Assembly: GCA_030594905.1 (NCBI GenBank)
Contig: JAUVEF010000001.1
Location: 1-22,380, forward strand
Length of the DNA stretch: 22,380 nt
Reading direction: 5' to 3'
Origin: Methanosarcinales archaeon
GTDB taxonomy: Archaea > Halobacteriota > Methanosarcinia > Methanosarcinales > Methanogasteraceae
A program made the translations under genes and the position numbers. A model generated the notes under the pieces. It saw only the letters and a program-made list of their open reading frames with translations. It ran no database searches and was not told the origin of the DNA. This document shows, piece after piece, positions 13,722 to 21,579 of this stretch (its first letter is position 1; the number at the start of each line of letters is the position of its first letter).

Positions 13722-14977
13722 GTTGTAGTGTACTCCGTCATCATCAGGCGCACCCTGTCGCTGAAGTCACCAACGGCTGAGATCAGGTCTGGTTGCGTGA
13801 TCGCAGTCCGGTTTTCGGTCAATGAGCGGAGTACAGCCTCCCTGATGACCATGCGCAGATCCGAGCCTGTAAACTCTTCGGTCATCCCGGCAATCTCCTG
13901 CGTATCAAAGTCACCCTCCACTCTCGAAAGCACAATATCAAGAATTTCTTTGCGCATCTCTGTGTTTGGCAGCGGAAAATCAACGATTTCATCAAAACGT
14001 CTCCACGCAGCACGATCTAACAGGTTCGGATGGTTTGTGGCACAGATCATCAGGACGCCGTCATCGATCAAACTGATTTCATCGATTGCTTTTAAAAGAG
14101 TGTTGACAGCGCGCTTTAGTGTGGCGTGTTCATCAGACATCCGCGTTTTTGCAATAAAATCAAACTCATCAATAAACAGGATACAGGGACTCAATTTTTT
14201 AGCAAGTTCAAAGACCTTATCGACGTTTTTCGATGTTTCCCCGAGATACTGCGATGTAATCATCGAAAGCCTGACTTCTACGAGCGGAACATTCAATTTT
14301 TCGGATAACGCTCTGGCTGCCGATGTTTTGCCTGTACCGGGCCGTCCGATGAAGAGCATCTTTCCGATCTCGCGAAGCCCAATATCGCGGAGATAATCCC
14401 GATGTTTGATCGCCTGCATGATCCTCTCGATCTTTGCTTCCTGATCTGGCGTGAGCACCATCTCATCCATCGGCTGTCGCACATCCTCCGGCGCAACCAG
14501 GTGCACCAGCGTCAGCAGATCAACGTCATCGTCCGATGCGGCGATATCTGCAACGAGCGAGTTGAGATACTCCCGATCTCGTTCTTTTGGCTGTACCTGT
14601 GCAGTCGCTTCCTCGTAGCTTACACCTATACCACTCTCTTCGTAAAATGATGCAAGTACAGGGTTCCTGCGGATCTGGTCTATGGCGTCTTCCTGTTTTA
14701 CAAACCAGTCCTTGGCAAGAGTGGGGATTGTGAATCGTATCTCTGCCCCGAATTCGTCGAAATCGATGAATGGCAGGGCTTTGATCGCCTGTTTGGCATT
14801 GTTGCTCCCATACAGTGACGTGACATCCTGCACACGGACACTGATCGGGCGCTTGACTGTTTTCTCCCCGCTATCCCAGTAATGTTTCCGTATCTCGGCG
14901 GGAAGATCGTCCTCGGTTAATGTTTTGGATTGGTTGTATATGTGTGCTGTAAGGAGCAGTTCAACGATGTTGTGCAA
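13718..14977 (-). CDS. AAA+ ATPase (CDC48/FtsH-like single ring module)
   Basis: The 419-residue protein has an unrecognised N-terminal region (about 1-170, partly acidic, ending near VAPEDVRQPM). A classic AAA module follows: Walker A GRPGTGKT (211-218), pore-loop region SQYLGETSKNV, Walker B ILFIDEFD (266-273), sensor 1 CATN (312-315), arginine fingers in AAWRRFDE (326-327) and an alpha-helical lid with FTGSDLRMVIREAV. Such proteins form hexamers that remodel or unfold a substrate recognised by the N-domain. The only start in frame after an upstream stop is TTG 14977. A strong GGAGGTGA (about 14999-15006) lies 22 bases before it, too far for standard use, so the true start is uncertain. It is coupled to the PhnP-like hydrolase. 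Confidence 0.9.
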   Translation of the reverse strand: MHNIVELLLTAHIYNQSKTLTEDDLPAEIRKHYWDSGEKTVKRPISVRVQDVTSLYGSNNAKQAIKALPFIDFDEFGAEIRFTIPTLAKDWFVKQEDAIDQIRRNPVLASFYEESGIGVSYEEATAQVQPKERDREYLNSLVADIAASDDDVDLLTLVHLVAPEDVRQPMDEMVLTPDQEAKIERIMQAIKHRDYLRDIGLREIGKMLFIGRPGTGKTSAARALSEKLNVPLVEVRLSMITSQYLGETSKNVDKVFELAKKLSPCILFIDEFDFIAKTRMSDEHATLKRAVNTLLKAIDEISLIDDGVLMICATNHPNLLDRAAWRRFDEIVDFPLPNTEMRKEILDIVLSRVEGDFDTQEIAGMTEEFTGSDLRMVIREAVLRSLTENRTAITQPDLISAVGDFSDRVRLMMTEYTTT

Positions 14978-15096
14978 GTTTGTTGGGTCTGGCGTTTAGT
15001 CACCTCCGAAGATATCGATACCAGCTATTTCCACAACAATTTATGCCACATCCATATTTAACCTGCCCCCGGATTGTCCAATTGGGGGTGATCGGA

Positions 15097-15207
15097 ATGG
15101 ATGCGGTGTACAAAAATACAATACGGGATATAATAAGTGATTCTGAAGGGTTTATTGGTTGGGGAACCTGCATATCCGCAAAAGTGATACTGTTGGTACG
15201 TGTTTAG
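15097..15207 (+). pseudogene. Short gene apparently cut off by a MITE insertion
   Basis: From ATG 15097, preceded by GGGGGTGATC and a TATA-like CATATTTAA near 15052, a frame encodes MDAVYKNTIRDIISDSEGFI, then GWGTCISAKVILL. It reads into the left terminus of the repeat at 15195 and stops in the repeat's conserved TTTAG. The initiation signals and protein-like sequence suggest a real N-terminus whose remainder was lost. No family is recognised and no continuation is visible beyond the repeat. Confidence 0.35.
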
Positions 15208-15371
15208 CTGAGGCGAAAAAACCGCGAGATTGTACGAGATGGACACAAGAAGATGATGGTACATACAAGATACCGGTGATGTGTTTCGCATTTTATATTC
15301 TGTCCCCCCATGCTTTCTCGTGGAAATCGTTGCAATAGTGTGGTTAGATAATATGGGTCAATATATCGTAC
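15195..15371 (+). mobile_element. MITE-like element, family 1, copy A (long form)
   Basis: It begins GGTACGTGTTTAGCTGA, matching the left end of copy B at 17396. It continues with AACCGCGAGATT, ACACAAGAAGAT, GTACATACAAGATA and TGTTTCGCATTTTATAT, the last three shared exactly with the reverse complement of copy C (22109-22262). The right end (GTGGAAATCG, then TGGTTAGATAA) matches copy B (GTGGAAACCG, TGGTTAGCTAA) but is degenerate, so the right boundary is approximate. There is no coding capacity, so it is non-autonomous. Confidence 0.7.
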
Positions 15372-15394
15372 CCCATTTCATTTGGCAAAGAAAG

Positions 15395-15544
15395 GGTAGT
15401 GTCCTATAAACCGTGACGTTGAATTAACAATCATCGGGCTTGATGGCGATTTTACATAATTTTGATGTGCCATTCAAAATCACTACCAGTAGGGTGCATA
15501 AAAGATGGAAAATTGTGATAGGTCACGAAAGTTAGTACACTACC
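15395..15544. mobile_element. MITE-like element, family 2, 150 bp, flanked by an 8-bp direct repeat
   Basis: The left end reads GGTAGTGTCCTATAAACCGT followed by GAC. The reverse complement of the right end reads GGTAGTGTACTAACTTTCGT followed by GAC, an imperfect terminal inverted repeat of about 23 bp. AAAGAAAG sits immediately outside each end (15387-15394 and 15545-15552), as a target-site duplication would. The direct repeat could be extended to 11-12 bases because the element ends resemble the flank. No open frame is present inside. It looks like the non-autonomous relative of a transposase-bearing insertion sequence elsewhere in the genome. Confidence 0.75.
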
Positions 15545-15556
15545 AAAGAAAGGGTC

Positions 15557-15602
15557 ACTTTTCACAAAAGTTTGATCAAAACGATTTTTTGTGAAAAAAT
15601 CG
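15557..15602. repeat. Palindromic repeat, copy 2 (inverted relative to copy 1)
   Basis: CGATTTTTT (15582-15590) and AAAAAATCG (15594-15602) flank GTG, making it the exact reverse complement of the palindrome at 8304-8324. ACTTTTCACAAAA (15557-15569) is the inverted form of the second motif of copy 1. The spacing between palindrome and motif is shorter here (12 bases against 32). It lies just past the 3' end of the site-2-protease gene and right beside the family 2 MITE. Confidence 0.7.
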
Positions 15603-15616
15603 TGGGGGAAAATCGT

Positions 15617-17344
15617 TTAGAACCGATCTACGATGTACGGACCAAATATCATGAACGCAAATGAAGCAAAGACTAACATGGCAAACACTGCTGCCAGAAC
15701 ATGTGATAACCGCTCTGCGTCGCGATCGCCGATCACCCGCTCAGTCACCAGATGGACCGTGTCCCGGAATATGTGCCCCCCGTCCAGCGGGACCGCGGGC
15801 AGGCAGTTGAACAGCCCTGCAAAGAAGTTGATCCAGAACGTCCAGATCAGCGCGTTTGCGATCCAGAAGACAAGAACTCCGTATCCTGCTGCCCACCCGA
15901 TAGGCTCATAGAACTGCATAGTACTGCTAAATCCGGCAAATCCGGTGCCATCAAACCCTATGAACGGCAATGCGAAGATTATGAGCCAGCCCTCGATCCC
16001 CCCCATCATGGAGGGGATATTCTGCAGTATGTGGAGCGTTGCTGCGGCAGGATATGCACCGATCGCCATGCCTGCGAATTCAAGGCTTGTAGTGGCGACC
16101 ACACCGAGATACCCACAACTGCGGTCAGGTGAGGAACCAAGCGCCACAAAAGAGACATTGCCATCTGCGAAGAACATCTCAACGGTCTGATTCGGGGTGG
16201 TTGTATTCAAGAATGCAATAAAATCAGTGCTATTGTAAATAGAGGTGTTGTCAATCTGTGTGATGGTCATATCTGCAGTAAGGTTCGCTCTTGATGCTGC
16301 AGAATCCTCGACAACCTCCCAGATCGTAACCCCGCTCTGCATAACCGCGTCGTCAGCCGCAAGCACAAAGATTTCACGCGTCTGCTGCTCCTGCGCATGC
16401 AGGGTCAGCGGAACATCCTGCGATCGGGTAGTCATATAGATATAGAAGTCTTGCGCACTCCGGATCGTGGTATTATCAACCTGTGTGATCACCATGTTCT
16501 CTTTTATGCCAGCCTGCGCAGCGACTGAGTCTTCGTTGACCGATGCAATTGTAACATCACTAAGCGGGGCTATAGCGCCGAGCACCGGACCAAAAAGAAG
16601 CAAAAACAGAATTGCCGCAACAACAAAGTTCACCATAACGCCTGCTGCAAGTATTCTCATCCGTGCAGGTCTTGGCGCACCACCCTCCCGGACAGGGCTT
16701 TCTTTCGGCACCTCGCAAACAGCTCGATCGTAGCCAGACCCAATTCCGGTAGATCCAACGTCAGAATGATCCGCTTTCTTCTTTCCGAACAGTTGCTCTT
16801 CGTCAGGCTCTGCAAATCCACCGATCGGGACGATCATGGTGAGCAGACCCATGGATTTGACATCGATGCCTTCAACCCTGCACAGAACCGCATGTGCAAG
16901 TTCATGCACCACAAGAGTGACCGCAAGCCCGATTGCACCCCAGACAAGAGGGATGTACTCATTCACCCCGGGAATTAAGAAAATATTCTGTGGGGCATTG
17001 TATTTTCCAGGAGGTAGCATCGTGCGGTCAAATATCGACTGCAACATCGCATAATCGGTCATGATCACCAGCACAAACATGATAAACATCCCGACCAGCA
17101 TAACCGGTATGCCAATGTTTGCAAGGAGCTTCCAGAACCTGCGCGGGCGTGCCAGCACCGATAGCAGACGTTGACCGCGTCTGGTGCGTATCATCAGGAT
17201 GGGTCCAAACGCAGTGATATTATAACGCTCCAGAACACCTTGCTTATTTAAAATAGCGATGATGAGCCAGTATACCATCAAAATAACAAGTGTGGCGTTT
17301 AAAGCGTTCACATTACCGTTTTTCAATCTGTCTGGTATTAACAC
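15617..17344 (-). CDS. Site-2-protease-like membrane metalloprotease (M50) with two PDZ domains
   Basis: M50 proteases cut transmembrane helices inside the membrane. The 575-residue protein has N-terminal helices (about 15-33 and 78-97). The zinc motif HELAH (147-151) lies in AVTLVVHELAHAVLCRVEGI. A long cytosolic insert with charged linker follows, then a helix near 235-255 and two tandem PDZ-like domains (IASVNEDSVAAQAGIKENMV, then WEVVEDSAASRANL, each followed by an ITQVDN/ITQIDN strand). Further helices and the third zinc ligand region LPAVPLDGGH (about 515-524) complete the site. It is somewhat longer than bacterial RseP because of the double PDZ and extra helices. The start codon is GTG 17344. 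The upstream spacer contains MITE copy B, which may have changed its promoter. Confidence 0.92.
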   Translation of the reverse strand: MLIPDRLKNGNVNALNATLVILMVYWLIIAILNKQGVLERYNITAFGPILMIRTRRGQRLLSVLARPRRFWKLLANIGIPVMLVGMFIMFVLVIMTDYAMLQSIFDRTMLPPGKYNAPQNIFLIPGVNEYIPLVWGAIGLAVTLVVHELAHAVLCRVEGIDVKSMGLLTMIVPIGGFAEPDEEQLFGKKKADHSDVGSTGIGSGYDRAVCEVPKESPVREGGAPRPARMRILAAGVMVNFVVAAILFLLLFGPVLGAIAPLSDVTIASVNEDSVAAQAGIKENMVITQVDNTTIRSAQDFYIYMTTRSQDVPLTLHAQEQQTREIFVLAADDAVMQSGVTIWEVVEDSAASRANLTADMTITQIDNTSIYNSTDFIAFLNTTTPNQTVEMFFADGNVSFVALGSSPDRSCGYLGVVATTSLEFAGMAIGAYPAAATLHILQNIPSMMGGIEGWLIIFALPFIGFDGTGFAGFSSTMQFYEPIGWAAGYGVLVFWIANALIWTFWINFFAGLFNCLPAVPLDGGHIFRDTVHLVTERVIGDRDAERLSHVLAAVFAMLVFASFAFMIFGPYIVDRF

Positions 17345-17395
17345 TTTGCGCGAATGCTTTGTGCAGGCTTCTGATCACCACAGATTGCCCCAAAT

Positions 17396-17491
17396 AGTAT
17401 GTGTTTAGCTGATGTGAAAAAACCACGAGATTAACACAGAAATCTTGTGGAAACCGGTGTAATCGCATGGTTAGCTAAACACACACGTACA
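17396..17491 (+). mobile_element. MITE-like element, family 1, copy B (short form) with 7-bp direct repeats
   Basis: This 96-bp element starts AGTATGTGTTTAGCTGA and ends TTAGCTAAACACACACGTACA, whose reverse complement repeats GTGTTTAGCT. CCCAAAT lies directly outside both ends (17389-17395 and 17492-17498), a likely target-site duplication. Inside, CCACGAGATT and AATCTTGTGG form a nearly perfect inner stem. It lacks the central block shared by copies A and C, so it looks like an internal deletion derivative. It separates the ABC ATPase gene from the metalloprotease gene. Confidence 0.8.
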
Positions 17492-17506
17492 CCCAAATCT
17501 CACTAC

Positions 17507-18214
17507 TCACGTAACTGCATCAATACACCTGCTGTACACCACCTGAAGCTCGTCCGCATCTGCAATCTCCGATGCCGGCGCATGGTATGCGACACCGCCG
17601 GCTGCCAGGATTAGTAGGTGATCGCAGAGCAGGAGACCACGACTGAGGTCATGCGACACCATGACTGTGGTGATCCCTGATCCTGTCAGTGAGCTTAACA
17701 CACCCTCGAGACTGGCTGACGCGTGCTGGTCAAGACCGGTGTACGGCTCATCAAGCAGCAGCACGGATGGGTGATGGAGGATCGCACGCGCAATCGAGAG
17801 CCGCTGTTTCATCCCTCTTGAAAAGGTGCCGACACGGCTGTGCTTCTCAGATGACAGATCGGTTTGTTTGAGGACGTCAGCAATTCTTGCATCGATTCCC
17901 GGGATTTCATACATCTTTCCGAAGAATTTGAGGTTTTCGTAAGCGGTCAGTTCGTTGTACAGGTATGTGTTGTGTGAGATCACTCCTATAATCCCTCTCA
18001 CCTTTTCCGGCGAGTTTTTCACATCAAAACCGCCAATCTCAGCATCACCACTCGTTGCTTTGAGAAGGGTTGCCATAATCTTGAGAAGAGTCGTTTTTCC
18101 TGCTCCGTTCGGTCCGACAATCGTCAGGAAATCGCCTTTCTTGACAGAAAAGTCGATGCCGGCAAACACCGTCCTTCTGCCAAAGTTCTTTGCAAGATCA
18201 TGGACGCGAATCAT
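17507..18214 (-). CDS. ABC transporter ATP-binding protein (CcmA/ABC-2 type)
   Basis: The 235-residue protein starts MIRVHDLAKNFGRRTVFAGI. It has Walker A GPNGAGKTT (about 34-42), a Q-loop region in GVISHNTYLYNELT (His replaces the usual Gln), a signature FSRGMKQR in place of LSGGQ, Walker B VLLLDEPYTGLD, and the switch His in MVSHDLSRG. The pattern fits heme-exporter CcmA or ABC-2 drug/lipid exporters. Longer starts at 18241 and 18223 exist; 18214 matches the family N-terminus. No permease gene is adjacent: the next gene on this strand is the metalloprotease and the upstream gene is divergent. The partner must be elsewhere or lost. Confidence 0.88.
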   Translation of the reverse strand: MIRVHDLAKNFGRRTVFAGIDFSVKKGDFLTIVGPNGAGKTTLLKIMATLLKATSGDAEIGGFDVKNSPEKVRGIIGVISHNTYLYNELTAYENLKFFGKMYEIPGIDARIADVLKQTDLSSEKHSRVGTFSRGMKQRLSIARAILHHPSVLLLDEPYTGLDQHASASLEGVLSSLTGSGITTVMVSHDLSRGLLLCDHLLILAAGGVAYHAPASEIADADELQVVYSRCIDAVT

Positions 18215-18375
18215 TATGATCATTCTCGGGACCGATTGCATTTATGATTTTCTGTAAGAGAAAGTGATTGGGTTGGTAACCACGGGCTAAAACGATTCCA
18301 GACAACCGTGTGGGGGAGTCTACCCGCCCGATAAGGGGTCCAACCAGTTTATTTTGCGGGATTGTATACCAAAAA

Positions 18376-18383
18376 TTTATATA
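18376..18383 (+). promoter_or_regulatory. Strong TATA box for the Yip1-like gene
   Basis: TTTATATA is preceded by an A-rich BRE-like run (CCAAAAA). Initiation about 25 bases downstream gives a leader of roughly 15 bases containing GGGAGGT, six bases before ATG 18423. It is the clearest promoter in the window. Confidence 0.65.
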
Positions 18384-18422
18384 GCATGAATCAATATATT
18401 GCAACATAAGGGAGGTCAAGCT

Positions 18423-18962
18423 ATGAGCGAATTCATAGATGAATTCATCGAGACATGGAAGAAGGTAATAACCACACCAGGCGACTTCTACAAGGAGATG
18501 CCGACGTCGGGCGGGTATGAAGAACCGCTGAAGTTCGCAGCCATAAACTACCTGATTGCTGGCATCGGGGCAGCTCTCATCACGTTTGGCGGCATGTTTG
18601 GAGCAGTCATTGTTGCGCCGATACTCGGAATTGTCGGGGTATTCATTGGCGGACTGATACTTCACATCTGTTTCAAGATTGTTGGCGGGTCCGGAAGTTA
18701 CGAGGGTACGGTTCGGACGGTGTCATACGCATCAGCAATATCCGCGGTCTCGTGGATACCTATCGTCGGATGGATAATAGGATTTTATGTAATCTATCTT
18801 AACATCGTTGGTGGGACCTTTGTTCACGATCTAACGATGGGGAAATCTGCGATAGCGGTATTCATACCGGTGATCATCCTGGCGATACTCATAATATTAA
18901 TGTTTGCTGTGTTTGCGGCACTGATAGCGAGTATTGGACTGGGCGGGTTGTGCAGCATGTAA
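18423..18962 (+). CDS. Yip1-domain membrane protein
   Basis: The 179-residue protein begins MSEFIDEFIETWKKVITTPG and continues DFYKEMP, the amphipathic lead-in typical of archaeal Yip1/YIP1-like proteins. About five hydrophobic helices follow (around 42-62, 64-86, 100-122, 124-142, 150-176). The central GSGSYEGTVRTVSYASAISAV segment is characteristic. The start is fixed by GGGAGGT and the strong TATA box; an earlier ATG at 18399 lies before the expected transcript start. Prokaryotic members have no settled function; the eukaryotic ones act in vesicle membranes. It is divergent from the ABC ATPase gene and followed 27 bases later by the DUF434-like gene. Confidence 0.85.
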   Translation: MSEFIDEFIETWKKVITTPGDFYKEMPTSGGYEEPLKFAAINYLIAGIGAALITFGGMFGAVIVAPILGIVGVFIGGLILHICFKIVGGSGSYEGTVRTVSYASAISAVSWIPIVGWIIGFYVIYLNIVGGTFVHDLTMGKSAIAVFIPVIILAILIILMFAVFAALIASIGLGGLCSM

Positions 18963-18989
18963 CGTCAACCGATCGACCAATCACAGACC

Positions 18990-19643
18990 ATGACCGTTCG
19001 GACGCTCAATTCAGAGATGCGTCTTGCCGCAGACGATATTAGGCACCTGCTCTCGAGAGGCTACCCGCGCACAGGTGCTATACGGTTCGTAAGCGACCAT
19101 TACAAACTGGCGAATCGGGATCGGCATATACTGATGCGGGTTGTGATCGAACCTGGGATCGCAGCATCCCGCATCAGCAAAAAGATATCTTGCGCCGATA
19201 TCAGGGGAAAGAACCTCCTGATCGATGGATATAACGTTATTATCGCAACAGAGAGTGTGATCTCGGGAGAACCCGTGTTTCTATGCGATGACGGGTTCGT
19301 GCGGGACATCAGGGGAGTTTTCAGGAACTACAAAAATCCAGACCGTGGCGTTTGCAGGCAGATTCTTAAGATGCTCTCTGAACACGAGCCAGATTCAGTT
19401 ACATTCCTCTTTGATGCCCAGATCAGCAAGAGCGGCTTGCTTGCACGGCACATCCGCGGGTTACTCTCTGAATATTCACTTTCAGGCGATGCAAGGACAT
19501 CAAGACACGTCGATTTCGATCTGAAGCACTGCGGTTCGATCGTTGCGACTGGCGACGGATACATCATCGATGAGATTGAATCTGTGGTGGACATCCCCGG
19601 ATGCATAATCCGAAAACTGGGCAAAGATGCGCTCACGCTGTGA
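18990..19643 (+). CDS. DUF434/DUF5616-like protein (COG2454)
   Basis: The 217-residue protein has an N-terminal helical DUF434-type segment (about 10-55: AADDIRHLLSRGYPRTGAIR and LANRDRHILMRV). The C-terminal alpha/beta domain (about 72-215) begins NLLIDGYNVIIATESVISGE and continues VFLCDDGFVRDIRG, with later acidic residues in VTFLFDAQISKSG and VATGDGYIIDEI. The Asp-rich strand ends recall a PIN-like nuclease fold, which would make it a putative RNase; that is inference from the pattern. It is convergent with the DUF192 gene, with only 3 bases between their stops. Confidence 0.85.
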   Translation: MTVRTLNSEMRLAADDIRHLLSRGYPRTGAIRFVSDHYKLANRDRHILMRVVIEPGIAASRISKKISCADIRGKNLLIDGYNVIIATESVISGEPVFLCDDGFVRDIRGVFRNYKNPDRGVCRQILKMLSEHEPDSVTFLFDAQISKSGLLARHIRGLLSEYSLSGDARTSRHVDFDLKHCGSIVATGDGYIIDEIESVVDIPGCIIRKLGKDALTL

Positions 19644-19646
19644 TGC

Positions 19647-20000
19647 TCATCGATTCGCATCAAAGACCAGCCGGCTGCCGCAAACAAGTCCGTGCCGCTC
19701 AAGGGTCCCTGCGTTCATCTCTATAAAATACGCAACTCCTCTGACGCGCCTGCGACCAACCCATGGGTTCAATCTTGCGACATCGATGATGATTTTATCC
19801 CGGTTCAAGAAAATGACGTCGATCGGGAACCGCATGAACAGCATATGCACAGAGACTGCCCCTGGCTTTGAGAAGACAAAGATCATGGCGTAATCGTCGG
19901 GAATGTCTCTTCTGAACATCAACCCGCGCATCATGGAGACCACACTGGTCGCATGCTCGATGCGAGTTGCAACGTGAGTACCATCATCTTTTAATAACAT
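19647..20000 (-). CDS. DUF192 family protein
   Basis: The 117-residue protein starts MLLKDDGTHVATRIEHATSV and shows the DUF192 core: MRGLMFRRDIPDDYAMIFVF, then VHMLFMRFPIDVIFLNRDK and YFIEMNAGTLERHGL before a GSRLVF ending. Family members are small beta-rich proteins, often exported in bacteria; here no signal peptide is visible, as is common in archaea. Function is unknown. ATG 20000 is preferred over a TTG nine bases upstream. It is divergent from the aIF1-like gene, 62 bases away. Confidence 0.9.
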   Translation of the reverse strand: MLLKDDGTHVATRIEHATSVVSMMRGLMFRRDIPDDYAMIFVFSKPGAVSVHMLFMRFPIDVIFLNRDKIIIDVARLNPWVGRRRVRGVAYFIEMNAGTLERHGLVCGSRLVFDANR

Positions 20001-20062
20001 CGTGCTCAAGTCTTTTTTACGATTCGTTATAACACATAACTTTCGGAGGTATCACCCAGACA

Positions 20063-20371
20063 ATGAGTTCAGAAATGTGCATCGTATGTGGATTGCCAAA
20101 GGAACTGTGCATCTGCGAAGAGGTGGCAAAAGAGCAACAGTGGATCACCATCAAGGTGAAACGGCGGAGATATGGAAAAGAGGTCACAGTCGTCGACGGA
20201 ATCGACTCGCACGAGATCGATCTGCACGAACTTTCGACATACCTGAAATCCAGATTTGCGTGCGGCGGAACCGTTAAAAACGAGACCATAGAGCTGCAAG
20301 GCAATCACAAAGATCGCATAAAAGATATTCTTATAGCTAGAGGCTTTTCAGCCAGCCAGATCAAAATATAA
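20063..20371 (+). CDS. SUI1/aIF1 translation initiation factor
   Basis: aIF1 binds near the P site of the small ribosomal subunit and enforces start-codon selection. The 102-residue protein has the SUI1 domain (about 25-102): [20 protein letters not shown], then [13 protein letters not shown] and [21 protein letters not shown]-terminal CIVCG and CIC motifs (C6, C9, C16, C18) form a probable small zinc site typical of archaeal members. GGAGGT lies 13-14 bases before the ATG, longer than ideal but the only candidate. It precedes iscS by 52 bases. Confidence 0.93.
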   Translation: MSSEMCIVCGLPKELCICEEVAKEQQWITIKVKRRRYGKEVTVVDGIDSHEIDLHELSTYLKSRFACGGTVKNETIELQGNHKDRIKDILIARGFSASQIKI

Positions 20372-20379
20372 CGTGTGCG

Positions 20380-20387
20380 ATATATAA
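20380..20387 (+). promoter_or_regulatory. TATA box region for iscSU
   Basis: ATATATAA at about 20380-20387 would initiate near 20408 and leave a short leader before ATG 20424. A second, near-identical AATATATAATC at about 20412-20422 is too close to the ATG to serve this start. The 43 bases between the genes are a degenerate TATAAT/CATAATG repeat. Confidence 0.45.
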
Positions 20388-20423
20388 TGTATAACATAGT
20401 GCATAATGTGTAATATATAATCT

Positions 20424-21575
20424 ATGGACCAAATCTATCTGGATCACGCCGCCACCACCGCGGTGGACCGTGAGGTCGTGCAAGCGATGACTCTCTATTT
20501 TACAGAGAGATTTGGTAATGCGTCAAGTCTGCATACGTTTGGGCGGGATGCAAATCAGGCGCTTGCCCGCGCAAGGGCTGAGGTTGCGGATGCACTCGGT
20601 GCTGGTGTGGAAGAGATTATATTTACATCAGGTGGCACAGAATCCGATAATCTTGCGTTGAGGGGCGTTCTGCGGGGGCGCAGAGGGCATATCATCACCA
20701 GTTCGATCGAACATCCTGCGATACTTAAGACGTGCCAGTATCTGGAGCGTCTGGGTTGCGATGTCACGTATCTGCCGGTCGATGCTGATGGATTGGTCGA
20801 TCCCGGTGATGTCGAGTCTGCGATCACCAGCGAGACCCGGCTGATCTCGGTGATGCATGCAAACAACGAGATCGGCACGATCCAGCCGGTAAGTGAGATC
20901 GGCGCCATAGCAGCAGATCATGGAGTCCCTTTTCACACCGATGCAGTCCAGTCGTTTGGCAAAACAGAGATCGATGTACGGAAGATGAATATCGACATGC
21001 TTTCGCTCTCCTCGCACAAGATCTACGGACCAAAAGGCGTTGGCGCCCTGTATGTCAGGAAAGGGCTGCATATTGACCCGTTGTTATATGGGGGTAGTCA
21101 TGAGATGGGTATTCGGGCTGGCACTGAGAACATTCCAGGTATTGTTGGCTTTGCAAAGGCAGTCTCGCTTGCGTGTGAGCGATTTGATTCAGACACGGCG
21201 CATCTGGTGAAATTACGAGATATGCTGATCAACGGGATGTTTGATTCAATTGATGATGTGTTTCTGAATGGTCATCGGGAAAAGCGACTCCCAAACAACG
21301 CAAATCTGCGATTCATGTTTGTTGAGGGGGAGGCTATGTTGATACACCTCGATACAAAGGGAATTGCAGCATCCACGGGATCAGCATGCTCTTCCGCGTC
21401 ACTTGATCCATCCCATGTGCTTCTCGCACTTGGAATTCCTCTGGGGGACGTCCACGGGTCGATCAGGTTCACACTCGGGAGAGAAAACACCGAGGAAGAG
21501 ATTAGATACGTACTTGATGTGTTTCCCACCATCGTCAAAAAGTTGCGGGCAATATCCCCACTTACAGGAAGGTGA
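20424..21575 (+). CDS. iscS: Cysteine desulfurase IscS/NifS
   Basis: The PLP enzyme takes sulfur from cysteine as a persulfide and passes it to the scaffold IscU. The 383-residue protein starts MDQIYLDHAATTAVDREVVQ. It has the PLP-contacting TSGGTESDNLALRG (68-81), HANNEIGTIQP, HTDAVQSFGK (171-180), the Schiff-base Lys199 in LSSHKIYGPKG, and the active-site Cys322 in GSACSSASLDPSHVL with the long-loop layout of NifS/IscS-type (group I) enzymes. Length is normal. No strong Shine-Dalgarno sequence is present; the TATA region lies just upstream. iscU follows 4 bases after the stop, and its ribosome binding site overlaps the end of iscS. Confidence 0.95.
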   Translation: MDQIYLDHAATTAVDREVVQAMTLYFTERFGNASSLHTFGRDANQALARARAEVADALGAGVEEIIFTSGGTESDNLALRGVLRGRRGHIITSSIEHPAILKTCQYLERLGCDVTYLPVDADGLVDPGDVESAITSETRLISVMHANNEIGTIQPVSEIGAIAADHGVPFHTDAVQSFGKTEIDVRKMNIDMLSLSSHKIYGPKGVGALYVRKGLHIDPLLYGGSHEMGIRAGTENIPGIVGFAKAVSLACERFDSDTAHLVKLRDMLINGMFDSIDDVFLNGHREKRLPNNANLRFMFVEGEAMLIHLDTKGIAASTGSACSSASLDPSHVLLALGIPLGDVHGSIRFTLGRENTEEEIRYVLDVFPTIVKKLRAISPLTGR

Positions 21576-21579
21576 TTCG

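Noticed and set aside
15349..15411. A short frame (MGQYIVPHFIWQRKG) that stays open if the family 2 MITE is removed
   Set aside because: It is under 20 codons before the element and only 27 in total after excision, with no initiation signals, and the rejoined tail comes from the palindromic repeat; too weak to call a disrupted gene.
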